DNA of 43,096 bases from assembly GCA_035540895.1 (NCBI GenBank), contig DATLFR010000063.1, positions 1 through 43,096 of the forward strand, written 5' to 3'. Under the pieces are notes generated by a model. The model worked only from the letters and a program-made list of their open reading frames with translations. It was not told the DNA's origin and did no database searches. A program made the translations under genes and the position numbers. This document shows positions 8,485 through 17,500 of the stretch, in pieces (within the stretch, counting starts at the first letter, position 1; every line of letters begins with the position of its first letter). The DNA comes from Actinomycetota bacterium (lineage in GTDB: Bacteria > Actinomycetota > JAICYB01).

Positions 8485-9548
8485 CAGACCGTCGCCTCCA
8501 GTCGGGCGCGCACGGCCGGGTGGTCGAGCACCCCCACGACGGCCCCCGCGTCGTCGACCACGATCAGCACCCCGTCCGCCGCGACCGACAGCTTCTCGAG
8601 CGCGCGCGACATCGGGAGCCGGTGTGAGCAGCTGATCCGCGGGCTCCAGGGGACCATGAGGTCGCGGACGCGCGCGAACGGGTCGACATCGGCCGAGAAG
8701 GCGGAGGGAAGCAGCACCCCGTCCAGACGACCGCCGGACGAGACCGCGTACGGTCCCCCGCCGCTCGACCGAACGTACGCGGCGGACTCGTCCCCCGTCA
8801 GGGTGCCGGTGATCGGACGCGCGTAGTCGGCGGCCGGCTGGCGCGACAGGCGCGAGGTGATCCGCGAAGCGCGCCGGGCCGAGCTGGCGAGCACGTACAG
8901 GAACCCCCCGACGACCGGCAGCCACAGCGCCTCACCAAGTTGACGACGCCAGGCCACGACGAGCCCGACGACGATGAGCAGGACCGCGAATACCTGTCCC
9001 ACGATCGCTGCGCGGATGGACGACCGGTGGGGATCGTCGCTGCGCGACCACAGCCAGGCCCGGAGCAGGCGTCCCCCGTCGAGCGGGTAACCGGGGAGCA
9101 GGTTGAAGAGGGCCACGACGACGTTCGCCCACCCCACCACGCGCAGGACCGCTCCCGTGTCGCTGTCCCCCGCGGCCAGCAGCAGCCCGGCGCCCAGGAC
9201 GAGACTGGCGGCCGGACCCGATGCCGCGATAGCCGCGTCCTGCGCGGGGCGCGAGGGCTCCCGGTTTATGCGAGCCACTCCCCCGAAGATGAACAGGGTG
9301 ACGTCGCGGACCGGCACCCCGATCGACCTGGCCGTCTGGGCATGCACCAGCTCGTGCACGAGCAGAGAGAGGAAGACACCGAAGGTGGCCGCGGCCGAGA
9401 GCCAGATGGCCGAGGGGAGCCCGTGGGAGTCGTAGACCTCCAGGGCCAGGATGCAGGCGAGCAGCAGCGCCGCCGGGAACCACGACCCGTGGACTACGAG
9501 GGGGATCCCGAACGGACGGCCGAGCCGGACGCCGCGCCAGACCTGCAT
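8484..9548 (-). CDS. M50 family (site-2-type) membrane metalloprotease with C-terminal CBS-like region
   Basis: 354 residues. The zinc motif HELVH lies in the second membrane segment, and the second metal site NLLPGYPLDGG follows, both diagnostic of M50 intramembrane proteases. The first residues MQVWRGVRLGRPFGIPLVVH are typical of this rhomboid-unrelated, SpoIVFB-like group. There are about five or six membrane segments, then a soluble tail with weak CBS-domain character (DLMVPWSPRIS, then VLIVVDDAGAVVGVLDH). The start at 9548 is chosen because homologous sequence begins there; the longer open frame is Arg/Ser-rich noise. It heads the TtuBA-TrmI-ProA operon. Substrate unknown. Confidence 0.88.
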   Translation of the reverse strand: MQVWRGVRLGRPFGIPLVVHGSWFPAALLLACILALEVYDSHGLPSAIWLSAAATFGVFLSLLVHELVHAQTARSIGVPVRDVTLFIFGGVARINREPSRPAQDAAIAASGPAASLVLGAGLLLAAGDSDTGAVLRVVGWANVVVALFNLLPGYPLDGGRLLRAWLWSRSDDPHRSSIRAAIVGQVFAVLLIVVGLVVAWRRQLGEALWLPVVGGFLYVLASSARRASRITSRLSRQPAADYARPITGTLTGDESAAYVRSSGGGPYAVSSGGRLDGVLLPSAFSADVDPFARVRDLMVPWSPRISCSHRLPMSRALEKLSVAADGVLIVVDDAGAVVGVLDHPAVRARLEATV

Positions 9549-9560
9549 GGGGATGAGCCC

Positions 9561-9570
9561 AGAGTACCAT
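9561..9570. promoter_or_regulatory. Overlapping divergent -10 boxes between M50 protease and binding-protein genes
   Basis: Only 31 bases separate the two divergent starts. TACCAT (9565-9570) lies nine bases before the TTG start on the plus strand. TACTCT (9566-9561 on the minus strand) lies twelve bases before the M50 ATG. Neither gene has a ribosome-binding site. No -35 boxes are recognisable, so this is tentative. Confidence 0.35.
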
Positions 9571-9579
9571 CGCTGTGTT

Positions 9580-10371
9580 TTGGACCCCCTACGCGCACGG
9601 GCCGCACTCCTATCCGCTCTGCTGATCGCGGGGCTCCTCGTGGGGTGCAACCGGGCCGATCGCGAGGCGGGCGGGGTCGGCTGCCGCGGCTCCCGCCTGG
9701 AGCTGATCCGGCCCCAGACCTTGCTCGTGGGAGCCGATGTCGGGATCGAACCGTTCGCGTTCCGTCGGGAGGGTGAGCTGACCGGGTTCGAGGTCGAGCT
9801 CATGCGGGAGCTCGGCCGCCGCATGAACCTCGAGGTGGAGATCGTGAACCGGACCGCACCGGGACTCCTGCCCGGGTTGATCGCGAAGCGCTACGACGCG
9901 GTGGCGGCGGCCGTCCGGACGAGCGCCGAGAACCGCGCCCAGGTCTGCTTCTCCGCCCCCTACCTCGAGGCCGACCTGGCGGTCGTGTCGACCCGCGCGT
10001 TCGAGGACCTGTCCGCGGTCCCGGACGGCACACGCGTCGCCGTCGAGGCCGGGTCCGTCGCCTCGGCCTGGACCGGCCGCAACCTCGACCGCCGCCTCGA
10101 CGCGGACGTCGTCCCCACGTTGCAGGACGTCCTCCGTGCCGTAGACGAGGGGGGCGTCGCGGTCATGGACCTGGCGAACGCCCGCGCCCGGGCCAAGGAC
10201 ACCCGGCTGCGCATCGTCGAGGTGATCGACACGGGCGAGGACCACGCGGTCGCCTTCCACCCCGACGGCGGCGCCCTGCGGGATCGGATCTCGCAGCGGA
10301 TCGAGGCGATGCGCGAGGACGGGTCGCTCGAGGCGCTGGAGAAGGAGTGGTTCGGGGAGCGACCGGGATGA
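9580..10371 (+). CDS. Lipoprotein, amino-acid-type (family 3) solute-binding protein
   Basis: 263 residues. The N-terminus is a lipoprotein signal: Arg residues, a hydrophobic run ALLIAGLLVG and the lipobox Cys (LVGC). The mature part has the family 3 pattern: LLVGADVGIEPFAFRREGELTGFEVELMREL, KRYDAVAAAV, then VCFSAPYLEADLAVV and EAGSVASAW. Known relatives bind amino acids outside the membrane for ABC importers. The start is a TTG at 9580, since no ATG or GTG occurs in frame before the signal peptide. No permease or ATPase gene is adjacent. Instead its stop overlaps the start of the thioredoxin-like gene (ATGA), which suggests a linked or sensory role. Confidence 0.85.
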   Translation: MDPLRARAALLSALLIAGLLVGCNRADREAGGVGCRGSRLELIRPQTLLVGADVGIEPFAFRREGELTGFEVELMRELGRRMNLEVEIVNRTAPGLLPGLIAKRYDAVAAAVRTSAENRAQVCFSAPYLEADLAVVSTRAFEDLSAVPDGTRVAVEAGSVASAWTGRNLDRRLDADVVPTLQDVLRAVDEGGVAVMDLANARARAKDTRLRIVEVIDTGEDHAVAFHPDGGALRDRISQRIEAMREDGSLEALEKEWFGERPG

Positions 10372-10865
10372 GGGAGACGCTGAACCAGCACTCGTACGCG
10401 TTCGTCGTCGTGTCCGTGCTCGTCGTCTCCCTGGTAATGCTGCGCAGGTTCGGCGGGGGCCTCCGACTCCTCGGGTTGATCTCGGTGATCGCGGCGCTGG
10501 CCGTCGGGTGGCTCGTCCTGCGTCCGGGCTCGGGGGACGTCAGGGCGCCCGAGGACCTGGACCGCGCCCTCGCGGACGGCCGTCCGGTGATGCTCGAGCT
10601 CTACTCGAACTACTGAGCGGTCTGCCTGGCGAGCAGACCCGTGGTCGACGGGATAGCGCGGGAGTACGAGGAGCGGGCGACGGTCCTGCGGGCGGACATC
10701 CAGTCCGAGGCGGGAGCCGAACTGGCCAGGCGCCTGGACGTCTCGGTCGTGCCCACGTTCGTCTTCTTCGGTCGGGATGGGAGCGAGGTGACGCGGTTCG
10801 GGACGACGCTCAAGGCGTCAGAGGCGCAGCTCCGACGAGGGTTGCGCCAGGCGGGAGCCCCCTGA
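10368..10865 (+). CDS. Membrane-anchored thioredoxin-like selenoprotein (UxxC, in-frame TGA)
   Basis: Predicted 165 residues if TGA at 10614-10616 is read as selenocysteine. Two N-terminal hydrophobic segments (YAFVVVSVLVVSLVML and LLGLISVIAALAVGWLVL) anchor it, with the thioredoxin domain after them. The first strand VMLELYSNY is followed by TGA-Ala-Val-Cys, the place of the CxxC active site. The helix PVVDGIAREYEE and the cis-Pro loop VSVVPTFVFFG follow in the same frame, without another stop until 10863. GC-rich codon use continues unbroken across the TGA. A hairpin lies directly after it. A conventional annotation would give a truncated protein and miss the domain. Alternatives are a nonsense mutation or a base error. 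Confidence 0.72.
10617..10652 (+). promoter_or_regulatory. Candidate SECIS hairpins downstream of the in-frame TGA
   Basis: Two overlapping options exist. First, a perfect 7-bp stem GGTCTGC (10619-10625) / GCAGACC (10633-10639) with loop CTGGCGA. Second, CCCG (10638-10641) / CGGG (10649-10652) with loop TGGTCGA, whose loop begins 25 bases after TGA. That falls in the usual bacterial spacing and has GGTC like the E. coli fdhF loop. The second has a short stem and the first sits closer than usual, so which one SelB would bind is unresolved. Confidence 0.5.
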
Positions 10866-10879
10866 GCGGACGCGAGCGG

Positions 10880-12220
10880 TCATCGGCGCACGGCGTGGAT
10901 GCGCCACCGACCCGGGACCCCCTTGAGATCGTGCTCGCCCCGGTCCTCGAAGTCGATGCCCGACCCGAAGACGAGATCCTTCACCGTGCCGGACGCGCAG
11001 ATCTCGTCGGCGCCGGCCAGGGAGGCCACGCGCTGAGCTAGGTGAACGGCGATCCCGCCGATGTCCTCGCCGCGCAGCTCGACCTCGCCGGTGTGGACGC
11101 CCGCCCTCACCGAGATGCCGAGCTGGGCCGCGCCGTCGCGGACGGCGGCTGCGCAGCGCACGGCGGGGGTGGGGCCGGTGAAGGTGACGAGGAAGCCGTC
11201 CCCGGTCGTCTTCACCTCCCGCCCATCGAACCGGTCGATCTGGCGACGGACCATCGCGTCGTGGCGGTCGAGGAGCTGGCGCCAGTCCTGGTCCCCCATC
11301 TCGGCGGCCAGCTCCGTCGACCTGACGATGTCGGTGAACAGGATGGTGGCCAGGACACGCTCCGGCTCCCGGCGCCGCCGCGTCCCCGTGAGGAACTCCT
11401 CGACCTCGTCGGCCAGCAGGTCCCCGTTCGGGCTGAAGGGGTAGAGGTCGGCCTGGTCGAGCTCGACGAACCGCGCCCCGGCGATGTGCTCGGCCAGGTA
11501 ACGGCTGTGATCCGGGACGCCGAGCCCGTTGTCGCGCGTCGGGCCGAGCACCAACGTCGGGACGGACAGGGTGGGCAGGACGTCCCGGACGTCGGTGAGG
11601 AAGTAGAGGCGGACGAGGACCGCGGCCACCGTAGGACTGGCCCCACGACGCCCTTCCCCCTTCCACCACTCGAGGTAGGCGCGATCGTCGGCGAGGGAGG
11701 GCGCGTGGAGCGCTGCGATGTCCTCCGCCGGCGGGTCGGGTCTCGGTGTGACGACCTCGTCGAAACGGACCTCGAAGGACTCCACCTCGTCGCCATACGG
11801 ATAGTCCGGACCGCGGTGCGCCCGTGCATAGGTGTTGCACAGGACCAGCGCTTGCGTCCGGCCTGGGTGGGTGGCCGCGAACACGATCGCCGGGGGTCCG
11901 GACGTGAAGGGCGCGAACAGGGCGGCCCTCTCCGAGCCCACGTCGTCCAGGACGGCCAGCGCGTCCGCCACGCGCTGCTCGAGCGTCGGGGGCGCGTCGG
12001 GAGAGATCGGGTCGGAGAGCCCGATCCCGCGAGCGTCGTAGCGGATCACGCGCGCGTACGACTCCAGACGTTCCAGGAACCGAGCCAACCGCGGCTCCCG
12101 CTCGAAGGCGTCGATCGAGATGTTGATGTACGACGACATCAGGACGTCGATCGGCCCGTCGCCCTTCACCTGGTAGGCGATGTGAGCGTCGCCGCTCCGG
12201 ACGTAGCGGGTCTCGGTCAT
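10880..12220 (-). CDS. Alpha/beta hydrolase-class III nucleotide cyclase fusion
   Basis: 446 residues. The N-terminal ~270 residues are an alpha/beta hydrolase fold (VIRYDARGIGLSD; VPTLVLGPTRD). At the nucleophile elbow, where relatives have G-x-S-x-G, this protein reads ALFAPFTSGPP, so the catalytic Ser appears lost and the domain may sense a ligand. The C-terminal ~170 residues are a class III cyclase: ATILFTDIVRST and KTTGDGF give the two metal-binding Asp, and GIAVHLAQRV holds the transition-state region, with His where Asn is usual. It probably makes cAMP, but activity is inferred. It converges on the thioredoxin gene. Confidence 0.9.
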   Translation of the reverse strand: MTETRYVRSGDAHIAYQVKGDGPIDVLMSSYINISIDAFEREPRLARFLERLESYARVIRYDARGIGLSDPISPDAPPTLEQRVADALAVLDDVGSERAALFAPFTSGPPAIVFAATHPGRTQALVLCNTYARAHRGPDYPYGDEVESFEVRFDEVVTPRPDPPAEDIAALHAPSLADDRAYLEWWKGEGRRGASPTVAAVLVRLYFLTDVRDVLPTLSVPTLVLGPTRDNGLGVPDHSRYLAEHIAGARFVELDQADLYPFSPNGDLLADEVEEFLTGTRRRREPERVLATILFTDIVRSTELAAEMGDQDWRQLLDRHDAMVRRQIDRFDGREVKTTGDGFLVTFTGPTPAVRCAAAVRDGAAQLGISVRAGVHTGEVELRGEDIGGIAVHLAQRVASLAGADEICASGTVKDLVFGSGIDFEDRGEHDLKGVPGRWRIHAVRR

Positions 12221-12365
12221 GGACAGATGGTGACCTATGACAGGGAGCCGTGCCCGCGTCCGGCGGTCTACCTCCGGGGGGTCGGAGCGGCGTGTTCGCT
12301 GAGACCACGAAGTGTCGGGGTCCGCGTCACCGGCACTGCCCCGCGACCGGACGCGACCAAGCCGA

Positions 12366-12371
12366 TATCAT
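12366..12371 (+). promoter_or_regulatory. Putative -10 box of tRNA-Leu
   Basis: TATCAT nine bases before the mature 5' end of the tRNA. No clear -35 is seen. Confidence 0.4.
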
Positions 12372-12380
12372 TGCCGCCAG

Positions 12381-12464
12381 GTCGGAGTGGCGGAATAGGC
12401 AGACGCGCATGGTTGAGGGCCATGTCCCCGCAAGGGGGTGGGGGTTCAAGTCCCCCCTCCGACA
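12381..12464 (+). tRNA. tRNA-Leu (anticodon GAG)
   Basis: A full class II cloverleaf can be drawn by eye. The acceptor stem GTCGGAG pairs with CTCCGAC, with a discriminator A. The D-arm is GCG/CGC around GAATAGGCAGA. The anticodon stem CATGG/CCATG holds loop TTGAGGG (anticodon GAG). The long variable arm is CCCC-GCAA-GGGG, and the T-arm is GGGGG-TTCAAGT-CCCCC. CCA is not encoded. A lower-GC block begins about 60 bases after its 3' end, the typical place for island insertion. Confidence 0.96.
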
Positions 12465-12527
12465 CAACGCGATCGTGGACACGACCCTACTTCTGAGACA
12501 CGATCCCCACTTGAGGGACTGCCCGTC

Positions 12528-13859
12528 ATGAGGATTGACTCACTCCGAATCCAGGCATATCGGTCGCTCTATGATGTCCACCTTCGACCTTCCCCCTTTC
12601 TTGTCCTCGTTGGTCCCAACAATTCGGGCAAGAGCAACTTGTCCGAGGCCCTCGACTTTTTGGGAGATACTTACGAGTTGGGGCTCGAATTCGCGATTAC
12701 CCGCAAGGGAGGCTTCGAGAGCATCGCTCACCGTCGCCAACGGCGAACGAAGCAGCCTCTGACTATCAGCATTACCGTCTCATTCTCGGCGGAAGATCTG
12801 TCCCGCCGACCTCGTTCAGTGCTTCAACCACAGCGGCGGGTCCTGTTTGATCAACCTGATCAAGCTGTGATTCGGCTCGAGCACTCCTTCTCAATCGCTG
12901 CAGCGACACAGCGCCGCGACACAGACTTCCACATTCGGCACGAGCGGATTCACATCTCGCAGGTGAAGAAGCACGACGCCCTTGATGGAGCCCGCCTACC
13001 AATGACCATTGAGCGAAAGCACAATGAGGTTGACTTCCATGTTTCACGGAAGCGCGGGCGGACTCAGAACCCGAAGGACCGGGTGAGATTCGACAGCCCC
13101 TTCTATCCTCTTATCGAGTCCGATTTCCAATCGTTTCTTCGACAACAAGTCACCGATACCGAATTGCTTGTCAAGCATCTCGATTACACACCCATACTAA
13201 TGCTCTTCCAACGCGATCTAGCCGCAACCAGGTTGTACCAACTCAGCCCCCTGGAGTGCCGCCAGCCTGGAGTGGTTACTCCGAATGCCAACATCGACGA
13301 GCACGGTCGTAATCTACCGGCGCTAGTACACTTGATGCAGCGCCGTTATCCACAGGAGTGGAAACGAGTACTGCGCGCCATGGATAAGATTCTTCCAGAA
13401 CTCACTGACGTCTCAATCGGGTTTACCCACGATCGCCGGATAACTCTACAATTCCATGAGGATTCGGTAGGCCGACCTTGGACCCCTGAAGACATGTCGG
13501 ATGGGACAATCCAAACCCTAGCCCTGTTCGCCGCACTTCATGACCCAAGAAGCCCCTTGGCAATAGTTGAAGAGCCCGAGAACTCAATACACCCATGGAT
13601 AATTCGAAGTTTCGTCGATTCGTGCCGGGAAATCGGCTACAAACACATCATTCTTACAACACACTCTCCCGCCCTAATCGATTATCTTCGACCAAGTGAA
13701 GTAGTCGTGATCTGGCGCCAATACGGGCGCACGAAGTTAGTGCCACTGCTAGAGTTGGCCCCGGGTGCGGAGGATGACTGGGCCCACGGCAGGCTCACGG
13801 TGTTCCAATTGCTCGACTCTGGTCTCCTTCCAGAGGCGATTCCAGCTGGCTACCGATGA
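12528..13859 (+). CDS. AAA/ABC-type ATPase of the OLD-like family, likely defence
   Basis: 443 residues. It begins MRIDSLRIQAYRSLYDVHL, the usual start of SMC/OLD-like AAA proteins. Walker A is GPNNSGKSNL. The signature and Walker B region is EDMSDGTIQTLALFAAL ... LAIVEEPENSIHPW, and the H-loop is TTHSPALIDYL. The long central insert is typical of the group. The start at 12528 is chosen over an upstream ATG that lies inside the tRNA. The gene uses many A/T third positions, unlike the flanking genes, so horizontal origin is likely. Its stop overlaps the next start (ATGA). By analogy with other ATPase/Toprim pairs such as PARIS and Gabija, it may sense phage; that is inference. Confidence 0.88.
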   Translation: MRIDSLRIQAYRSLYDVHLRPSPFLVLVGPNNSGKSNLSEALDFLGDTYELGLEFAITRKGGFESIAHRRQRRTKQPLTISITVSFSAEDLSRRPRSVLQPQRRVLFDQPDQAVIRLEHSFSIAAATQRRDTDFHIRHERIHISQVKKHDALDGARLPMTIERKHNEVDFHVSRKRGRTQNPKDRVRFDSPFYPLIESDFQSFLRQQVTDTELLVKHLDYTPILMLFQRDLAATRLYQLSPLECRQPGVVTPNANIDEHGRNLPALVHLMQRRYPQEWKRVLRAMDKILPELTDVSIGFTHDRRITLQFHEDSVGRPWTPEDMSDGTIQTLALFAALHDPRSPLAIVEEPENSIHPWIIRSFVDSCREIGYKHIILTTHSPALIDYLRPSEVVVIWRQYGRTKLVPLLELAPGAEDDWAHGRLTVFQLLDSGLLPEAIPAGYR

Positions 13860-14467
13860 GAATCGGAATTGTCGTAGATGGCGAGGCTGAATACGCCTCG
13901 CTCACACTCATGTTCCCCGCTCTCCAAGCCCATACCAATCATACTCTGCTTCACCCGGTCTTGGCCAAAATTCAGCCCTATGCGCCTCCGGGCGCAATCG
14001 CCCAACGGTGCACACTTGCCTCGCGAGCGTTCCTGCACAAATCGCCCGACCTAATCGTGGTTCTCTTCGATCGTGAGAATCGCAGTGAATGTTGCGGGAC
14101 TCTGGCTCGACAGGTCGAGGCATCCCTAGAATCCGGAATTCCTTGCTCAGTAGGCGTCGTAGTAAAAGACCGGATGTTCGAGAATTGGCTTGTCGCTGAC
14201 TTGGACGCTCTGGAGCAACAGCCCGCTCGATTCCGTCTGAGCCAAAGGGATAGGCGACTCGTTGCTCCAAACAAGTCCGACCGCTGCGACGCCTTGAGTC
14301 TCCTGAAACGTGCGACTGGACATGAGTACGACAAGGTCAGAGATGCGAAGAACGTGCTTAAGCGAGCAAGCCCGGAAAGGATTGCTGCAAACTCACGCAG
14401 TTTTCGTGGTTTTCTACGTCTCCTTGGGGACCCCGATTACCTAGACCAGAGCCTCAACCCCCGCTGA
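13856..14467 (+). CDS. DUF4276 (Toprim-like) protein paired with the AAA ATPase
   Basis: 203 residues. Start MRIGIVVDGEAEYASL supplies the N-terminal acidic residue of a Toprim-like fold. LIVVLFDRENR supplies the D-x-E type motif, and KDRMFENWLVADLDALE matches the E-x-W-L-x-A-D signature of DUF4276. These would bind metal in a nuclease or primase-like active site. It overlaps the ATPase gene by four bases and shares its lower-GC codon use, so the two form one transferred unit. Expected role is effector nuclease activated by the ATPase, inferred from the architecture of related pairs. No experimental link is known to me. Confidence 0.8.
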   Translation: MRIGIVVDGEAEYASLTLMFPALQAHTNHTLLHPVLAKIQPYAPPGAIAQRCTLASRAFLHKSPDLIVVLFDRENRSECCGTLARQVEASLESGIPCSVGVVVKDRMFENWLVADLDALEQQPARFRLSQRDRRLVAPNKSDRCDALSLLKRATGHEYDKVRDAKNVLKRASPERIAANSRSFRGFLRLLGDPDYLDQSLNPR

Positions 14468-14525
14468 CAGTCGGGCCTGAGGTGCGAGCGTATGGGACGT
14501 ACATGTAGGCATCTCGTCACCCCCG

Positions 14526-17500
14526 CTATCCCTGATTACTCCCCCATCGACTAGAGATGTACTTCTCGCGTTCGGTGGGGTCAGAAATCTCGCGGGTTCC
14601 GTTCCCGATCCGGACGTAGAAGGACGTCTTGGTCTCCAGCTGACCCTTTCGGTCCACCACGACCTTGGCCTCCACCGGGAAGCTGCTCGGCGGCACGTGA
14701 ACCCGGCAGATGTCGTCCCCGTTGATCGTGTGGATCTCGCTGGATACCGAGCTGGCCGCGGTCTCCCCCACCGCGTTGATCAGCAACTGACTGAGATGGA
14801 GCAGGAATCGGTCCCGGTCCCCCTTGCCTTCCTTCCTCAGTGAGGCGTAATCCGAAGACAGTCCGTGGACGGATCCGTCATCCGCCACCCCGATGAGCAG
14901 CGTCCCGCCCTCTCGGCTGTTTGCGAACGCCGCGATCGTCTTGATCGACGCCGTCTCCAGCGACTTGTAGACCTCACCCGTGTCGGCCCCCGTCCGCAGC
15001 GTCGCCTTGAACTCGAGGTGGCTATTCTCGGTCCCGGTCGCCAGCAGCTCACCGATCGGGCAGTGCTGCTGGTACGCCACCCTCGCCCGCGCCTGGGCCA
15101 GGGTCGCGTACACCTTGATTACGTCCGCTGCCAGGGCCTCGTCGTCCAGGAACTTGTAGACCACCTTCTCGTTGCGGTCCATGCGCCCGAGCAGAGCCTT
15201 CTGGAACATCTCCGGGAAGACGACCCCGAAGTTCTCGGCAGTGTTGTTCACAGCCGTCACTTGGACGTCCTCCTGGGAGACCAGGTCTTCCAGCGCGGCG
15301 TCAAAGACGAGCCGGTCGGCGTCGGACCAGTCCGTGCCGTAGAGGGCGTTCAAGCGGTCGATAATCACGGACAGGCGCTCGTCGTCGGGCTCGTTGAGGC
15401 GTCCGGTCCCAGAGTAGATCGTGGTCACCTCTCCCCCATCGCTACCCAACGACACCGAACCCGCGAACTGCTGCTCGTTGCGAAGGTGGGTGAGCTCGAG
15501 CGCTCCGCTGAGGTCCACGGCCGCTCCGGCGTCCGCCTTGATAAACGCCTGCAACGCCTTGCCGAACAGGTAGTCACGCTCCAGCTCGGTGTCCACGAAC
15601 GACACTATCTGGGACAGAAACGAGTAGATGCGCACGAATCGCCCGAGCGCGTCCCGGAAGCGTTCCTGCTCGTCCTCCTCCAGGTCTCTGAACCTGTCGA
15701 TCGCCGGGCCCAGCGCAGCGTGCAGTCGTCCGTGGTCTGCGCTCTCCGAGAGCAACAGCCGGGCGAACGTCACAGCCTCCTCGGCTACAAGCACGCCGAA
15801 CTCGTCTAGGGCGTGACGCGTGTCGTAGAGGAGGTTGGGATCGGATGGGGGTGCGACGGTCCGGCCGTGATAGGGCTCGAAAGCCGCCGCTATCTCATCG
15901 GCGTCGTTGACGAAGTCGAGGACGAACGTGCCGTCCTTGTCCGGGTGCGTGCGGTTGAGCCGGGACAGCGTCTGGACCGCGGCCAGTCCGGTAAGGGTCT
16001 TGTCCACATACATCGCGTACAGCTTGGGCTGGTCGAACCCGGTCTGGAACTTCTCGGCCACCACCATGAGCTGATACTCGTCGCTGTCGAAGCGCTCGGC
16101 CGTCTGCGACTCCGGGAACCCGTTGCAACGGCCTTCCGTGACCGGCTCCCCTCCGTTGAGCGGCACCGCATCGGAGAACGCGACGAGCACGCCCAGGTCG
16201 TATCCGTTCTCGTTGACGTAGGCGCGCAGAGCTTCCCAGAAGCGCACCGCATGGAGCCTGGACGAGCACACGACCATGCCCTTCGCCTGTCCGGCCACCT
16301 TGTGGGCGACGTGGGCCCGGAAGTGCTCGACAACGATCTCCGCCTTCTGGGACAGGTTGTGCTCGTGCAGGATGACGAACCGGGCGATGGCTCGCCGCGC
16401 CTTGGCCGTCTCGTAGGCCGGGTCGTCCGCGATCGCCTTCTCGAGGTGGAAGAAGGTCTGGTAGGTCGTGTAGCCGGCCAGGACGTCGTGGATGAACCGC
16501 TCCTCGATCGCCTGACGCATCGAGTAGAGATGGAAGGGCTCATGGCGGCCGGTATCCGGATAGTGGCGGCCGAACAGCTCCAACGTCTTGCCCTTCGGAG
16601 TGGCGGTGAACGCGAAGAAGCTCATGTTCTCCTGCCGTCCGCGCGCGGCCACGGCCTCGGCCAAGACCTCCTGGACCTCATCCACCGGGATGTCCGGCTC
16701 CTGAGCCTGGGAAACGCCGAGCAGGCGGCGCAGCTCCTTGGCGGCCTCACCGCTCTGCGACGAATGGGCCTCGTCCACGATGACCGCGTAGCGACGATCC
16801 GGGAGATCGACGCCCTTCTTGATGACGACGGGGAACTTCTGAAGGGTCGTGATGATGATGCGGGCCTGCTCGCCCGCCAGCGCGTCGGCGAGCTGCTGCG
16901 AGGATTTGTCGATCCGCTCCACCACGCCGTGAGCGTGCTCGAACTGATAGATCGTGTCCTGGAGCTGGCGGTCGAGGATGACGCGGTCGGTGATGACGAC
17001 GACCTTGTCGAACACCTTGTCGTCGCCTCGGTGGAGCGTGGACAGCCGGTGGGCGAGCCAGGCGATCGTGTTGGACTTCCCGCTTCCCGCAGAGTGCTGA
17101 ACGAGGTAGGAGTGGCCGGGACCCTCCTCCCGGGCCGAGGCTTCCAGGTGCCGGACGGCGTCCCACTGGTGGTAGCGCGGGAATATGACCTGTCCCGGAC
17201 GCTTGGACCCCCTCGCCGGCTTCACCTCATGGACGAACCGTCCGAGGAGGTCGAGCCATGCGTCCCGCTGCCAGACGCGCTCCCACAGGTAGGAGGTGGC
17301 GTGTCCGTCGGGGTTGGACGGGTTGCCCGCTCCCCCATCCCGGCCTTGGTTGAAGGGAAGGAAGCGGGTGTTCTGTCCGGCGAGCTGCGTGGTCATGGCC
17401 ACACGCTGCGGATCGACGGCGAAGTGAACGACCGCCCGGGCCAGGGTCCTGTTCCGGGCGTCACGGTCGGTGCGGTACTGATGGACGGCCTGCTCAACGC

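Noticed and set aside
12438-12527. An earlier ATG for the AAA ATPase at 12438
   Set aside because: It lies inside the tRNA-Leu gene. ATG 12528 gives the standard family N-terminus.
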